The notes under the pieces are model-generated. The model was not told the origin of the DNA. It searched no databases and worked only from the letters and a program-made list of their open reading frames with translations. Shown piece by piece: positions 45,212-54,095 of a stretch of 64,000 nucleotides of DNA. The position numbers were made by a program, and so were the translations under genes. Positions within the stretch are counted from its first letter, which is position 1, and each line of letters begins with the position of its first letter. The stretch covers positions 116,399 to 180,398 of the forward strand of contig JAPLFQ010000024.1 in assembly GCA_026390595.1 (NCBI GenBank), in the 5' to 3' direction. The DNA is from Ignavibacteriales bacterium (GTDB taxonomy: Bacteria; Bacteroidota; Ignavibacteria; UBA10030).

Positions 45212-46522
45212 ATGGCGAAAACGACCCGGGCAATTCAATCCTTGCGTTGGTGGATCGGAGGCATGTTGTTCGCCTCGACGGTGATCAACTACATCGATCG
45301 CCAGACCCTTTCCGTGCTCGCCCCGTTCTTGAAGACGCAGTACGGGTGGACGAACGAAGACTATGCTCTCATCGTCATCGCGTTTCGTGTTGCCTACGCG
45401 ATCGGCCAGACAGTCCTCGGCAGGTTCATGGATCGGGTCGGGACGCGCCTGGGGCTTACCATCACTGTAACCTGGTACTCTATTGTTGCCATGCTCACAT
45501 CGCTTGCCACGGGACTGAGGAGTTTCGCCTTCTTTCGTTTTCTTCTGGGAATGGGTGAATCCGCAAATTGGCCTGCGGCAACGAAAGCGGTTTCGGAGTG
45601 GTTCCCGAAGAAAGAGCGTGGCTGGGCTGTCGCGCTTTTCGACAGCGGCTCCTCGATTGGCGCGGCCATCGCTCCGTCGCTCGTCATCTGGCTCTATCAT
45701 TCATTTGGAGACTGGCGACCTGCATTCCTGATTACCGGGACGCTCGGCTTTCTCTGGCTTATCGTGTGGCGAATGATGTACTATCGCCCCGAAGAACACC
45801 CGCGCATCAGTCAAGATGAATTGAAGATGATCCTTGCCGATCGCGATGTCCCTGATTCAGTTGAAACGACACTCGCCCCGGTAACGAATGAAGCCCGTCC
45901 ATCCTGGTGGACCCTCTTGAGGTACCGCCAGACGTGGGGTATCATTGTGGCGCGGGCAATGACCGACCCGGTCTGGTTCTTCATCGCAGACTGGTTCATG
46001 ATTTTCCTCGTGTCCAAGGGCTTCTCTCCTGAAGATACGCTCGTTGCGTTCTGGATTCCCTTCGTTGCGGCTGATCTTGGCAACTTTGCAGGGGGCGGAT
46101 TCTCGAGCTATCTCATCAAGCGGGGTTGGCCCGTCGGCCGCGCCCGGAAAGCAGTGGTGGCCTTCGGTGCAATAGGAATGACGATGCTCGTTCCCACCGT
46201 GTTTGTGTCGAGTCTGTTTGCCATCGCCGGACTGTTTGCCCTGGCGACATTCGCGTATGCTACTTTTTGCACGATGGTGCTCGTTTTCCCGTCGGACCTG
46301 TATCACAGCGACTCCGTTGCCACTGTGAGCGGCTTGAGCGGCACGGCTGCCGGAGCGTTGACGATTCTCTCAACCTTTCTCATCGGATGGATAGCCGATC
46401 ATTACACATTTACGCCGATCCTTATTGCCGCGAGTGCGTTTCCCCTCATCGGAGCCGTGCTTGTCTTTGTGCTGATCCGAAATACAAAACACAGCGGAAA
46501 GGGCGTCCTGCTGCGAATCTAG
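45212..46522 (+). CDS. MFS transporter, hexuronate (ExuT-like) family
   Basis: 436 residues, 12 membrane helices. The opening [25 protein letters not shown] and the loop [12 protein letters not shown] after helix 2, plus [32 protein letters not shown], are the anion:cation symporter family signatures of ExuT/GarP/GudP. These import galacturonate, glucuronate or related acids with protons. The position after oligogalacturonate lyase strongly supports hexuronate or keto-deoxyuronate as substrate. GAGAGGATAG lies upstream of the ATG. Confidence 0.88.
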   Translation: MAKTTRAIQSLRWWIGGMLFASTVINYIDRQTLSVLAPFLKTQYGWTNEDYALIVIAFRVAYAIGQTVLGRFMDRVGTRLGLTITVTWYSIVAMLTSLATGLRSFAFFRFLLGMGESANWPAATKAVSEWFPKKERGWAVALFDSGSSIGAAIAPSLVIWLYHSFGDWRPAFLITGTLGFLWLIVWRMMYYRPEEHPRISQDELKMILADRDVPDSVETTLAPVTNEARPSWWTLLRYRQTWGIIVARAMTDPVWFFIADWFMIFLVSKGFSPEDTLVAFWIPFVAADLGNFAGGGFSSYLIKRGWPVGRARKAVVAFGAIGMTMLVPTVFVSSLFAIAGLFALATFAYATFCTMVLVFPSDLYHSDSVATVSGLSGTAAGALTILSTFLIGWIADHYTFTPILIAASAFPLIGAVLVFVLIRNTKHSGKGVLLRI

Positions 46523-46715
46523 GTTCGTCGGGGCTACCTCGTTCATCCTCCATCCCATATGCCCCCATTGGTGAAACGGCCTCGCACTTCTCAGACCGGA
46601 ACTTCACGGTGTTCCCCGATGTTCTTTCTCCAAGACGATCGCTCGGAAACGTCCTGTGCGACCCCAATCCCAGGTGTTGTTCCAATTGTGTAGTCCCTAC
46701 TCCAGAGGAGGACTT

Positions 46716-47504
46716 GTGAATCACTATCCACTTACCGAAGATCAAATCAGTTTCTATCAGGAGAATGGCTACGTTCGTCTGGATAACGTCCTGACAATGG
46801 ACGAGGTGGATGTGCTTCGGAAGGTTGTCGCCCAGGCCGTGGAGGACAAAAACAAGTACAATTTAAACCTCGGTCCGCGCACTGATGAAGGATATTCAAA
46901 GGTCTTCCTTCAAATGGTGAACCTTTGGGAGCGATATCCGGTGCTCGAGGACTATGTTCACAACACCCGCGTTGCCGAAATTGCGCGGCGGCTGACACGT
47001 TCAAAATTCGTCCGGCTCTGGCACGATCAAGCGCTTATTAAATATCCCAAAGACAGCAAGGCAACCGCATGGCACCAGGACACGGTCTATTGGCCGATGA
47101 ACGAGGCAGGGGGGCTTTCCTGCTGGATGGCGCTCGATGAAGTGACAGTTGAACGAGGATGCATGTGGTTTGTCCCCGGGTCGCATAAGCTCGGACCGCT
47201 TCCCCCGGTTGATCTCGGCAATGTTTCTCCCGATAACCTTGACGCTGTGCTTCCGGAGTCATTCCGCGGCGTGAAGCCGGTCGCGATTGAATTGAAGCCA
47301 GGCAGCTGCACGTTTCACAACGGTCTTACATTCCACTACGCCGGACCGAACATCACGGAAATCCCCCGTCGGGCGATGGTGACAATCTTCATGCCGGGGG
47401 GGACGACGTACAGGAAGCACACGCACATCATTGGAGATCGCAGCAATCTTCAACCGGGAGAAGAGTTTCACGGGCCGCTCTTTCCGGTTCTTGCCCGCGA
47501 CTAA
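46716..47504 (+). CDS. Phytanoyl-CoA dioxygenase (PhyH) family protein
   Basis: 262 residues. I start at a GTG with a strong GAGGAGG just upstream, giving VNHYPLTEDQISFYQENGYV, the standard N-terminus of this family; frames upstream do not match. Iron ligands are visible: AWHQDTVYW (HxD) and the distal TFHNGLTFHYAG, with Arg in IPRRAMV for 2-oxoglutarate. These enzymes are Fe(II)/2-oxoglutarate oxygenases; many in polysaccharide clusters have no known substrate. No signal peptide. It follows the MFS transporter after 193 bases and may or may not share its transcript. Confidence 0.83.
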   Translation: MNHYPLTEDQISFYQENGYVRLDNVLTMDEVDVLRKVVAQAVEDKNKYNLNLGPRTDEGYSKVFLQMVNLWERYPVLEDYVHNTRVAEIARRLTRSKFVRLWHDQALIKYPKDSKATAWHQDTVYWPMNEAGGLSCWMALDEVTVERGCMWFVPGSHKLGPLPPVDLGNVSPDNLDAVLPESFRGVKPVAIELKPGSCTFHNGLTFHYAGPNITEIPRRAMVTIFMPGGTTYRKHTHIIGDRSNLQPGEEFHGPLFPVLARD

Positions 47505-47725
47505 GCAGCCAATGATTGCTTTCGTTGGCACCATGTAGGCCAAAACACGCTGCGCGTTTTTGGAAAGGGCGCGTGCGAAGCCAGGTTGAGCAAGCGCCTT
47601 CGGATTTCCCGCCAAATTTCCGTATCTTCAGTGAAGACCAGTCAACTCCCCGCAGCACTCCTCTTGTCCAGAACCGGGTGTCCATAGAATTCCGACTCAG
47701 TCAGGAATGGAGCTACGTGACGTCG

Positions 47726-47746
47726 AACGAAACATGCTGTTTCGTT
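47726..47746 (+). other. Hairpin upstream of lipoprotein gene
   Basis: AACGAAAC and GTTTCGTT are perfect arms around a 5-base loop, 43 bases before the lipoprotein ATG. There is no T tract, so it is not a terminator; it could be a leader hairpin or a small operator. Function unknown. Confidence 0.4.
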
Positions 47747-47788
47747 GGTTGTGTGCGGGCGGTCGACTCATAGAAAGGGCAAAATTAT

Positions 47789-48652
47789 ATGCGTATCAAC
47801 TTTATTGTCACGTTAGCCGTTCTTCTTGTGTTTGCAGGCTGCGGCCAGTCGGAACTCGAAAACAAGAACAAGGAACTCACGAAGCAGTTAGAGGCGAAGG
47901 ATCAATACATCGAAGAAGTCACTTCGGCGATCAACGAGATTCATAATCAGCTCGAGAGCACTTGGGCGATGGAGAACAAGGTCCTCCAGCAATCCTCTGC
48001 CAGGGAAGGAGCCAAGCCGCCGACCCATCTGCAAGTGAAGCAGCAAATCCTGAGTCGGATCTCCGATATCGATTCCATACTTGCGGCCAATAGGAAAAAG
48101 CTTTCAAATCTTCAGCTTCGACTGAAGAACGCTGCCATCCAGTATGCCGGACTTCAGAAGATGGTAGAAGACCTGAAGACGACTCTGGAAGAGCGCGAGA
48201 AGACCCTTGCCGACCTGCAAGCCCGTGTGACATCTCTCGAATCTGTGGTTTCCGAGAAGACGCGGGTCATCGCCGCACGCGAAGCTACGATTGATGATCA
48301 ATCCAATCAATTGAACGAGCGAACCCGGCAATTAAATACCGTGTACTTTGTTGTCGGGAAGAAGGATGACTTGAAGGCGAAGGGGATTATCACGGACGAA
48401 GGCGGTTTCCTGTGGGGACTGCTTGGTTCGACGTCGGTGCTGGCGGGGAACTTCAATGCCGATCTGTTCCAGAAGTTGGACAAGACAAAAGAAGCACAGA
48501 TCGATGTCCCGGGCAAGATCGCTGAAATCATTCCGAAGCGTGATGCAGGATCGTTTTCGACGGAAGAGATCACGGGAGGACACACGATTCTGAAGATCGT
48601 CAATCCTGAACAGTTTTGGAAGGTGAACCGGCTGGTGATCATCTCGAAGTAG
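47789..48652 (+). CDS. Coiled-coil lipoprotein
   Basis: 287 residues. The first 18 residues form a lipoprotein signal with lipobox VFAGC (Cys18). From 20 to about 185 is a long charged helix with heptad spacing (ELENKNKELTKQLEAKDQY, LQLRLKNAAIQYAGLQKMVEDLK, ADLQARVTSLESVV), then a globular C-terminal region (about 190-287) with VYFVVGKKDDLKAKGIIT and GGHTILKIVNPEQFWK. Similar lipoproteins in Bacteroidota/Ignavibacteria have no assigned role; the pattern suits an envelope spacer. It has its own leader of about 280 bases and is followed by a terminator, so it is likely a single-gene unit. Confidence 0.8.
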   Translation: MRINFIVTLAVLLVFAGCGQSELENKNKELTKQLEAKDQYIEEVTSAINEIHNQLESTWAMENKVLQQSSAREGAKPPTHLQVKQQILSRISDIDSILAANRKKLSNLQLRLKNAAIQYAGLQKMVEDLKTTLEEREKTLADLQARVTSLESVVSEKTRVIAAREATIDDQSNQLNERTRQLNTVYFVVGKKDDLKAKGIITDEGGFLWGLLGSTSVLAGNFNADLFQKLDKTKEAQIDVPGKIAEIIPKRDAGSFSTEEITGGHTILKIVNPEQFWKVNRLVIISK

Positions 48653-48680
48653 TTTCGACAATGCTCTTGGTATGAACAAT

Positions 48681-48704
48681 GCGCCCGGCCAGAAGGTCGG
48701 GCGC
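48681..48704. terminator. Terminator between convergent genes
   Basis: GCGCCCGGCC and GGTCGGGCGC pair with a single mismatch around an AGAA loop, followed by TGTTATTTC. It lies between the lipoprotein and the acetate kinase genes that face each other and may act for both. Confidence 0.7.
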
Positions 48705-48748
48705 TGTTATTTCTGAGAAGCAGATGGAATCGAGGATGGGCTGCGCCC

Positions 48749-49924
48749 CTATGATCGTTTGTGTTCCAGGTACCGTTTCACTTCGGTGGCCACGACCAGC
48801 TCTTCGTTCGTCGGTATGACCGCAAGTTTGATTCTCGAAGAGTCGTGGGAAATGAGCCCTTCAGGGGGATTCGAATTGTTCTTTTCCTCGTCGAGCACGA
48901 TCCCGAGGTTCTCCATGTTTGAGGCGATTGCTTTCCGTATGCGGACGGACTTTTCCCCTGCACCGGCGGTGAACACGATGCAGTCTGCACCATTCAGTGC
49001 CACCAGGTACTCTCCAATGTATCTCTTCACGTTGTACACAAACGTGTTGAACGCGAGCTCGCATCGCTTGTCTCCGTTGTCCATCCCTTGCTCGATATCC
49101 CGGAAGTCGCCGCTGGTTCCCGAGATTCCGTAGATCCCTCCTTTGGACATCAGGATCTTGCCAATCTGTTGCACTGACAGATTCTCCTGTTCCATAAGAT
49201 ACAACAGTCCAAATGGGTCAAGATCGCCCACTCGTTTCGCGTTCGGCAACCCGCTTTGCGGGCTCATCCCCATCGAGGTATCGATCGACCAGCCGTCTTT
49301 GATCGCACAGATGGAAGAGCTCCCGCCGAGGTGGCAGGAAATGACTTTCTGCGCGCCAAATAGCTCCTTCGCCCGCATTCCGATGTATCGGTGAGAGGCC
49401 CCGTGGAATCCGTATTTGCGAATCCCATGCTTTTCGTAATACTCATAAGGGATTGCATAGAGGTACGCCTCGGGCGGAACGTTGACGTGGAAATGGGTTT
49501 CGAAGAGGCCTATGCGCGGAATCGATGGAAGGAGGCTCTGAAATACAGATATCGCCAGCAGGTAGATGTCTGTATGGACGGGTGCGAGCGAGCGATAGGC
49601 CTCCATCGCTTTGAGCACATCGTCCGATAGTTCAACGCATCCTGTGACACCTTTTGCGTGGACAGTTTTGAAACCAACGGCGGCGAGGTCGTCAATGAGG
49701 TGTGCATCTTTCATCGACCTCAAGGTCAGGTTAACAGCTGCAGGGTAGTCGGGCACGGGCTGCGTGAATACCATCTTCTCTCCGCCGGCACGATTGAATG
49801 TGTAGATCCCTTCCTTGTCGCCGATTCGTTCCACGTTCGCCTGGAACAGGACCTGCATGGTAGTGAGATCGTACAGCTTGCACTTGAACGAGGTGCTGCC
49901 CGGGTTTGCAATGAGAAGGGTCAT
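48749..49924 (-). CDS. Acetate kinase family, divergent, BMC-linked
   Basis: 391 residues of the acetate/propionate kinase family. The fold motifs are all present (NPGSTSFK, PVHTD, FHGASHRYI, DTSMGMSPQSGLPNAKRVGDLDP, TNEEL), but two active-site positions of standard AckA are changed: Arg91 to Lys (GFKTVHAKG instead of GHRVVHGGE) and Asp148 to Glu (FETHFH instead of FDTAFH). The Arg of KRVGD and the Glu near the C-terminus remain. It is the last gene of the microcompartment operon and would make ATP from the acyl phosphate produced by PduL, here probably lactoyl- or propionyl-phosphate. About 200 bases with repeats separate it from the aldolase gene. Confidence 0.82.
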   Translation of the reverse strand: MTLLIANPGSTSFKCKLYDLTTMQVLFQANVERIGDKEGIYTFNRAGGEKMVFTQPVPDYPAAVNLTLRSMKDAHLIDDLAAVGFKTVHAKGVTGCVELSDDVLKAMEAYRSLAPVHTDIYLLAISVFQSLLPSIPRIGLFETHFHVNVPPEAYLYAIPYEYYEKHGIRKYGFHGASHRYIGMRAKELFGAQKVISCHLGGSSSICAIKDGWSIDTSMGMSPQSGLPNAKRVGDLDPFGLLYLMEQENLSVQQIGKILMSKGGIYGISGTSGDFRDIEQGMDNGDKRCELAFNTFVYNVKRYIGEYLVALNGADCIVFTAGAGEKSVRIRKAIASNMENLGIVLDEEKNNSNPPEGLISHDSSRIKLAVIPTNEELVVATEVKRYLEHKRS

Positions 49925-49979
49925 AGAGTGTCACCGTTGCGAAAGTACTGAAAGCATACCGGACGGAGGCCCAAGCACG

Positions 49980-50105
49980 AAATCCTGAATCCGAAATCTC
50001 AAACAAATTCGAAATCCGAAGCACCAATCCACAGGCAATGCGTTTTGAATTTCGACATTGATTTTTAGGATTTGTTTTGAATTTCGATATTCGGATTTCG
50101 GATTT
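49980..50105. repeat. Imperfect inverted repeat of AAATCCGAAATCC units
   Basis: Left side AAATCCTGAATCCGAAATC (from 49980) and right side ATTCGGATTTCGGATTT (ending at 50105) are largely complementary, with inner GAATTTCGA/TTCGAAATC pairs. The unit is a low-complexity repeat family seen across many FCB genomes. It fills most of the 204-base gap between the acetate kinase and aldolase genes of the BMC operon; no gene is seen. Confidence 0.6.
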
Positions 50106-50128
50106 GCGGGATACGTATTGTCTTGGTG

Positions 50129-50920
50129 TCAGCGTTTCGAAAGCTTTGATATCACCTGTTCCGCAATCTGACGAATCTTCTGTTCGCTGACGGCTTCGTT
50201 CGAAGATTTCGGCTCATATGACTCCGAATGGCTGCTCGGCATCGGCGTCGCATCGCAAGAGGTTATGCGCCCCGGCAGGTTGAACTTGTCGCGCAGCGTC
50301 ATCAAGCGGTCGCGTTCTCGTTCGGGAAGGACGTTCATGTTCCCCAACTGGATGGCTTTCCAGACGATATTTGCAGTGTGCTCGAGCGTCTCGAGTTTGT
50401 GATACGCGTTGAGAAGATCACTGCCGAGCGTCAGCGTGCCATGATTCTGAAGGAGAATGGCATCAGAGTTCTGTATGAGGTCGCGAATGCTGTCTGGAAT
50501 CTCCATGGTTGAAGGGAGTCCGTACGGTGCCAGGGGGACGGCACCAATCACGATGATTGCTTCAGGAAGAACGCACTTGTTGAGGGGTATTCCGGCCACT
50601 GCAAAACTTGTGGCGTAGGGGGGATGTGCGTGGACGACTGCCTTGACGTCGGGACGTGTCTTGTATACCTCCAGGTGCATCATCACTTCGCTCGAAGGGC
50701 GGAACTTCGAGTGACCGGAGACGGCTTTTCCCGACCGGTCGACCTTGATGATCATGTCCGTGGTCATGAATCCTTTGCTCACACCTGTCGGCGTTGTGAG
50801 CAATTCGCGGTCGTTCAGGACGGCCGTGATATTACCGTCGTTTGCCGCCACATACCCGCGGGCCCAGATTCGCTTGCCAATTTCGACAAAAAGCCTTCGC
50901 AGTTCCTGTTCATCCTGCAT
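50129..50920 (-). CDS. Class II aldolase (fuculose/rhamnulose-1-phosphate type) with BMC targeting tail
   Basis: 263 residues. Start is the ATG with AAGGAAACG upstream; a TTG six codons earlier contains the site. Zinc ligands are His97 and His99 (VVHAHPPYA) and His160 (LQNHGTLTLG), with catalytic Glu78 in SSEVMMHLEVY, the L-fuculose-1-phosphate aldolase pattern. Residues 200-244 form a poor-complexity linker (ATPMPSSHSESYEPKSSNEA) ending in the amphipathic helix SEQKIRQIAEQVISKLSKR, typical of encapsulation peptides. It would split fuculose- or rhamnulose-1-phosphate to DHAP and lactaldehyde within the microcompartment. Gene upstream is BMC-T, with a palindrome in between. Confidence 0.88.
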   Translation of the reverse strand: MQDEQELRRLFVEIGKRIWARGYVAANDGNITAVLNDRELLTTPTGVSKGFMTTDMIIKVDRSGKAVSGHSKFRPSSEVMMHLEVYKTRPDVKAVVHAHPPYATSFAVAGIPLNKCVLPEAIIVIGAVPLAPYGLPSTMEIPDSIRDLIQNSDAILLQNHGTLTLGSDLLNAYHKLETLEHTANIVWKAIQLGNMNVLPERERDRLMTLRDKFNLPGRITSCDATPMPSSHSESYEPKSSNEAVSEQKIRQIAEQVISKLSKR

Positions 50921-50951
50921 CGCTTCGTTTCCTTCCAACTATGAATAACAG

Positions 50952-51021
50952 CTCACGCAAAGTCGCCAAGATGCAAAGAAGGACTTCTTACTTTTCTAGC
51001 GGCTTTGTGTCTTTGCGTGAG
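50952..51021. repeat. Palindromic repeat (CGCAAAG class) in BMC operon
   Basis: Arms CTCACGCAAAG (50952-50962) and CTTTGCGTGAG (51011-51021) are perfect inverted copies in a 70-base element. It sits between the BMC-T gene and the aldolase gene and is the same class as the element at 54096. It would form a strong hairpin in the operon mRNA. Confidence 0.75.
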
Positions 51022-51055
51022 AATCTCGTCTTGTCAAAGTGCTCTCTGATGGGTT

Positions 51056-51628
51056 CTATATCAAATCTCGTAGAACGTCTTCGTGTGGATTCTTGATGAG
51101 CACATAGCCCGCCAGCATGCCGTCTTGCCTCACCGCTTCTACCGCCGGTTGCACCGCAGCTTCCAAGGCGGCTATGTCACCCGTCATTACGACGATTCCC
51201 TTCCCGCCAACCGCCATAGCGACATGAACTCTTATGAGGTCGAGGTCGGCTTCCTTGACAGCGCAATCGGCAGCCTTGATCGCCGATGCGACGGAAAAGG
51301 TTTCGATGATCAGCATAGCCGGGATTTTCGAACCGAGTTTTGTCTCGAAAAGCGTCGTGCCGCTGATTGCCGGGAAGACCCGCGGATCGACCCTCGGTAT
51401 AACAGTCAGGTTGACGACAGAGAACCCTCCGACTTCGCGTGCGACGTTGATAGCGGTTTCGACGTCGCCTACCGCTCCACGCAAGATCATCAGATACTTA
51501 CCCGAGCAGATCGACCGCGCAACCAGCTTCTCCACGTGTGCTTGTTTCAGCACCTCATCCTGGACGTGGTAACCCTTGTAGATGCTTGCCAACTCAATGA
51601 TGCCGAGCGCGTCTCTTGTTTCCATCAT
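51056..51628 (-). CDS. BMC-T shell protein, Fe-S (PduT) type
   Basis: 190 residues with two fused BMC domains: DALGIIELASIYKGYHVQDEVL... (about 7-90) and AMLIIETFSVASAIKAADCAV... (about 103-190). The pore loop of the first domain reads ARSICSGKYL, with Cys41 where PduT has the cysteine (CPGK) that holds a [4Fe-4S] cluster at the trimer centre. That would let electrons cross the shell. It overlaps the PduS-like gene by four bases (ATGA), and PduS and PduT are known to bind each other, so a redox pair is likely. Confidence 0.9.
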   Translation of the reverse strand: MMETRDALGIIELASIYKGYHVQDEVLKQAHVEKLVARSICSGKYLMILRGAVGDVETAINVAREVGGFSVVNLTVIPRVDPRVFPAISGTTLFETKLGSKIPAMLIIETFSVASAIKAADCAVKEADLDLIRVHVAMAVGGKGIVVMTGDIAALEAAVQPAVEAVRQDGMLAGYVLIKNPHEDVLRDLI

Positions 51629-52923
51629 GCTCTCTCGATAGTAATTTCATCGGCCGAAATCTTCTTCACAATGCCGTCGATTGACGCGTGCACGGTGCAG
51701 GAGATCTCCGAAGATGCATTGCCGATCACATCATACCTTTTCACACGGTCGCCTTCCCTCACCGCCGGTCGAGCCGGGGTCCCGGCGTGCTGCCGAAGGG
51801 GTACACGGACAACGATCGGATGTATATCAAGCTGCCTGAGGGGACCCTCGTCCCGGAACATGTTGACGTCGAGCCGCTGCTTCAGCTTCGCCACCGGCAC
51901 TTTGCGGTAGTCGAACATCGGATGGACAGCCGGTTGCTCTCCGCTCCCCGCCGGTTTCTGAGACTTCGCCAACCGCTTGTCAATGAGTGTTGCTCCCTTG
52001 GGATCCAAACCTTCCGGACAAGCGTACATCGTGCAAAGATTGCACTCGCAGCAGGAGAGATTCCCCGGGTTTGTCAGCGGCAGATCCTTACGCGTGAACA
52101 TCCGGTTGCGCATCGCCAATTCAGGCCGAACGGGATGGCCGAGCAGGTATCTCGGACACAATTCAGTGCAGAACGAACATTGATCGCATCCCGCCTTCGC
52201 AATGATGTCTACTGCGTGATCCGAACTGAACCGACGATACATCGTGACGCAATGGTGGTCGGCCGGCAGAACGATGAGCGCAGATGTTCTTTTCGATACG
52301 ACCTTGCTGAGGTTTTCCTCGAGGATGCCCATCATCAAACCGCCTGATCGTACCACATACTCTTCGGCGGTTATCTTGAAATGCGAGAGGACCTCCGCGT
52401 ACGACGTCCCGACCGGCACCTCGACGGTGGCGGGCTGTTCGATCGCCCCGGCGACGGAGACGAATTTGGTTACCACCGGCTTGTGCGTGCCGATATTGTA
52501 AAGCGTTTCGACGTTCTGAACGACGCATCCGACGGAAAGGGGGAGGGCGCCTGGCGGGACGATTCTCCCGGTGGTCATGTAGATGAGCGTTACTTCATCC
52601 CCCGCGGGATAGACATCTTCGATCGGCTGAACCCTGCAATTGCCCGAAACCTTTGATTCAAGCAGCCGGATTTCTTCGTGATGCTTCTCTTTGATCCCGA
52701 TGATTCCTTCCCGGGCGCCTGTGAGCTGCATCGCATCATTGAATCCTTCGAGCACCCTGTCGGCGTGTCTCCGAAGGATCTGCATATCTTTGTGCAGCAG
52801 CGGTTCGCATTCCGCCGCGTTCATGATAATCGTGTCGGGGTTGGAATTCAGCTTGACGTGAGTGGGGAACCCCGCTCCACCGGCACCGATAATACCGCAA
52901 TTCTGAATCTCCTTGATGGTCAA
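51625..52923 (-). CDS. PduS-like RnfC-family Fe-S flavoprotein
   Basis: 432 residues from a TTG with GGAG 7 bases upstream, giving TIKEIQNCGIIGAGGAGFPTH, the RnfC/PduS N-terminus; an upstream ATG-less frame overlaps the previous gene. After the NADH/FMN-binding region (GAGGAGFPTH, about 10-130) comes a SLBB-like part and two [4Fe-4S] motifs, CDQCSFCTELCP (246-257) and CCECNLCTMYACP (291-303), then a C-terminal sandwich-hybrid domain. In the Pdu system PduS reduces cobalamin; here there is no B12 enzyme, so oxidation of NADH and electron transfer to the Fe-S BMC-T is the likely role. Coupled to BMC-T by a 4-base overlap. Confidence 0.87.
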   Translation of the reverse strand: MTIKEIQNCGIIGAGGAGFPTHVKLNSNPDTIIMNAAECEPLLHKDMQILRRHADRVLEGFNDAMQLTGAREGIIGIKEKHHEEIRLLESKVSGNCRVQPIEDVYPAGDEVTLIYMTTGRIVPPGALPLSVGCVVQNVETLYNIGTHKPVVTKFVSVAGAIEQPATVEVPVGTSYAEVLSHFKITAEEYVVRSGGLMMGILEENLSKVVSKRTSALIVLPADHHCVTMYRRFSSDHAVDIIAKAGCDQCSFCTELCPRYLLGHPVRPELAMRNRMFTRKDLPLTNPGNLSCCECNLCTMYACPEGLDPKGATLIDKRLAKSQKPAGSGEQPAVHPMFDYRKVPVAKLKQRLDVNMFRDEGPLRQLDIHPIVVRVPLRQHAGTPARPAVREGDRVKRYDVIGNASSEISCTVHASIDGIVKKISADEITIERA

Positions 52924-52942
52924 CAACAAGCTCCTGCCGCTG

Positions 52943-53215
52943 CTATTCTGTGTACTCGATCTTGTCAACGATTGCCATGATCAGCGTTCTGATCGGCGCG
53001 AAATCAATATGGAAGACGTCCCGTGCGACACCCGGAGCGCCGCCGCACACAACGATGTCACCGATGTTGGCACCCACATAGTCGATGGCGACCCATTCTG
53101 CTCCTTTGGGCTTCCCGTCGGGATTGACGGGTTGGACAACGTAGACGGTCTTGCCGTCATACGCCTTATGTTTCGCTGACGAGATAACTTTCTTTTCGAC
53201 TCGTGCGAGGAACAT
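52943..53215 (-). CDS. BMC-P pentameric vertex protein (EutN/CcmL), copy 1
   Basis: 90 residues, MFLARVEKKVISSAKH... to ...IRTLIMAIVDKIEYTE. The core signatures LARV, YVVQPV, VAIDYVGANIGDIVVCGG and the C-terminal MAIVD are those of EutN/CcmL pentamers that cap shell vertices. Start overlaps the next pentamer's stop by one base. Loops are longer than in EutN. One of four BMC-P genes in the operon. Confidence 0.9.
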   Translation of the reverse strand: MFLARVEKKVISSAKHKAYDGKTVYVVQPVNPDGKPKGAEWVAIDYVGANIGDIVVCGGAPGVARDVFHIDFAPIRTLIMAIVDKIEYTE

Positions 53216-53478
53216 CAGGCAATCTCCTCCACCAATTCGACGATGCTCGCATTGACCGGCGCGAAGCCGGTTTCAAACGCCTGTGTCGCGTCCGTGCTGG
53301 TCACGTACACAACCGTGTCCCCCCCCGTGGCGAGGTTCAACGGATCCGCGGCCACGAGCGGAAGATCAGTCGCTTTCAAGTCCGACGAGACCGGCTGGAC
53401 AATGCAGAGACGGCACCCTTTGAGTTCGGGTGCCTTCTTCGACGCCCAGACGACCCCGATCACGATCCCAAGCTTCAT
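53215..53478 (-). CDS. BMC-P pentameric vertex protein (EutN/CcmL), copy 2
   Basis: 87 residues; the start is the internal ATG giving MKLGIVIGVVWASKK, since the longer frame upstream is unrelated and overlaps the next gene. CIVQPVSSDLK, VAADPLNLATGGDTVVYV and ASIVELVEE are the pentamer landmarks. It overlaps copy 3 by four bases (ATGA). Fairly divergent from the other three. Confidence 0.88.
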   Translation of the reverse strand: MKLGIVIGVVWASKKAPELKGCRLCIVQPVSSDLKATDLPLVAADPLNLATGGDTVVYVTSTDATQAFETGFAPVNASIVELVEEIA

Positions 53479-53762
53479 TTCCGGCCTTGAGCGGAGTGCG
53501 TGATCTGAAGATCGTCGATGATGGCCATAATGACCGCGTCGATCGGCGCGTTCTTGGTTGCCTCGGTCATCCGGGCGGAAGACCCGTACGAGAGAAGAAC
53601 GAAGCACCCCTCGCCTGCCTGCACCGCGTCGACGGCGACATGGTACGTGCTCAGAGGTTTCCCCTTGTGGTCAACTTCTTTGCACAAGAGGAGTTTCTTC
53701 CCGTTGAGGTTCTCGTCCTTCTGCGTCGAAATGACTGTTCCGACTACTTTCGCGAATATCAT
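53475..53762 (-). CDS. BMC-P pentameric vertex protein (EutN/CcmL), copy 3
   Basis: 95 residues beginning MIFAKVVGTVISTQKDENLNG, with LLLCKEVD, YHVAVDAVQAGEGCFVLLSYGSSARM and the C-terminal DAVIMAIIDDLQI. SSARMT is shared with copy 4 (56535), so these two are probably the closest relatives of the four. 6 bases separate it from the BMC-H gene upstream. Confidence 0.9.
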   Translation of the reverse strand: MIFAKVVGTVISTQKDENLNGKKLLLCKEVDHKGKPLSTYHVAVDAVQAGEGCFVLLSYGSSARMTEATKNAPIDAVIMAIIDDLQITHSAQGRK

Positions 53763-53768
53763 GGGTCC

Positions 53769-54044
53769 TCAGCCTTTGAGTGACTTGTCGATCTCTTCAA
53801 CCGGACGCGGGATAACCAGATGGGAAACGACCTCCCCGATCTTGGAAGCGGCATCTGCGCCGGCTTCGATTGCAGAACGGACGGACGCGACGTCTCCTTC
53901 GATCAGAAACGAAACATATCCGCTTCCGACTTGGCGCCATTCCACCAGTTCCACGTTGGCCGCTTTGATCGCCGCGTCTGCACCCTGGATCAACGGTGCA
54001 AATCCTTTTGTTTCCAGTATCCCGATTGCGCTTTTTGCTGCCAT
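53769..54044 (-). CDS. BMC-H hexameric shell protein, copy 1
   Basis: 91 residues, single BMC domain: SAIGILETKGFAPLIQGADAAIKAANVELVEW, then GSGYVSFLIEGDVASVRSAIEAGADAA and VVSHLVIPRPVEEI. This is the standard hexamer tile. The pore loop region (RQVGSGYVS) is GSG-like and would form a small pore. AAGGAG lies upstream of the ATG. A palindrome separates it from the aldehyde dehydrogenase gene. Confidence 0.93.
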   Translation of the reverse strand: MAAKSAIGILETKGFAPLIQGADAAIKAANVELVEWRQVGSGYVSFLIEGDVASVRSAIEAGADAASKIGEVVSHLVIPRPVEEIDKSLKG

Positions 54045-54095
54045 GGTGTTATCTCCTTGCTTCGATGATGAATTGATTCAAACTCTGTTGAAGAA

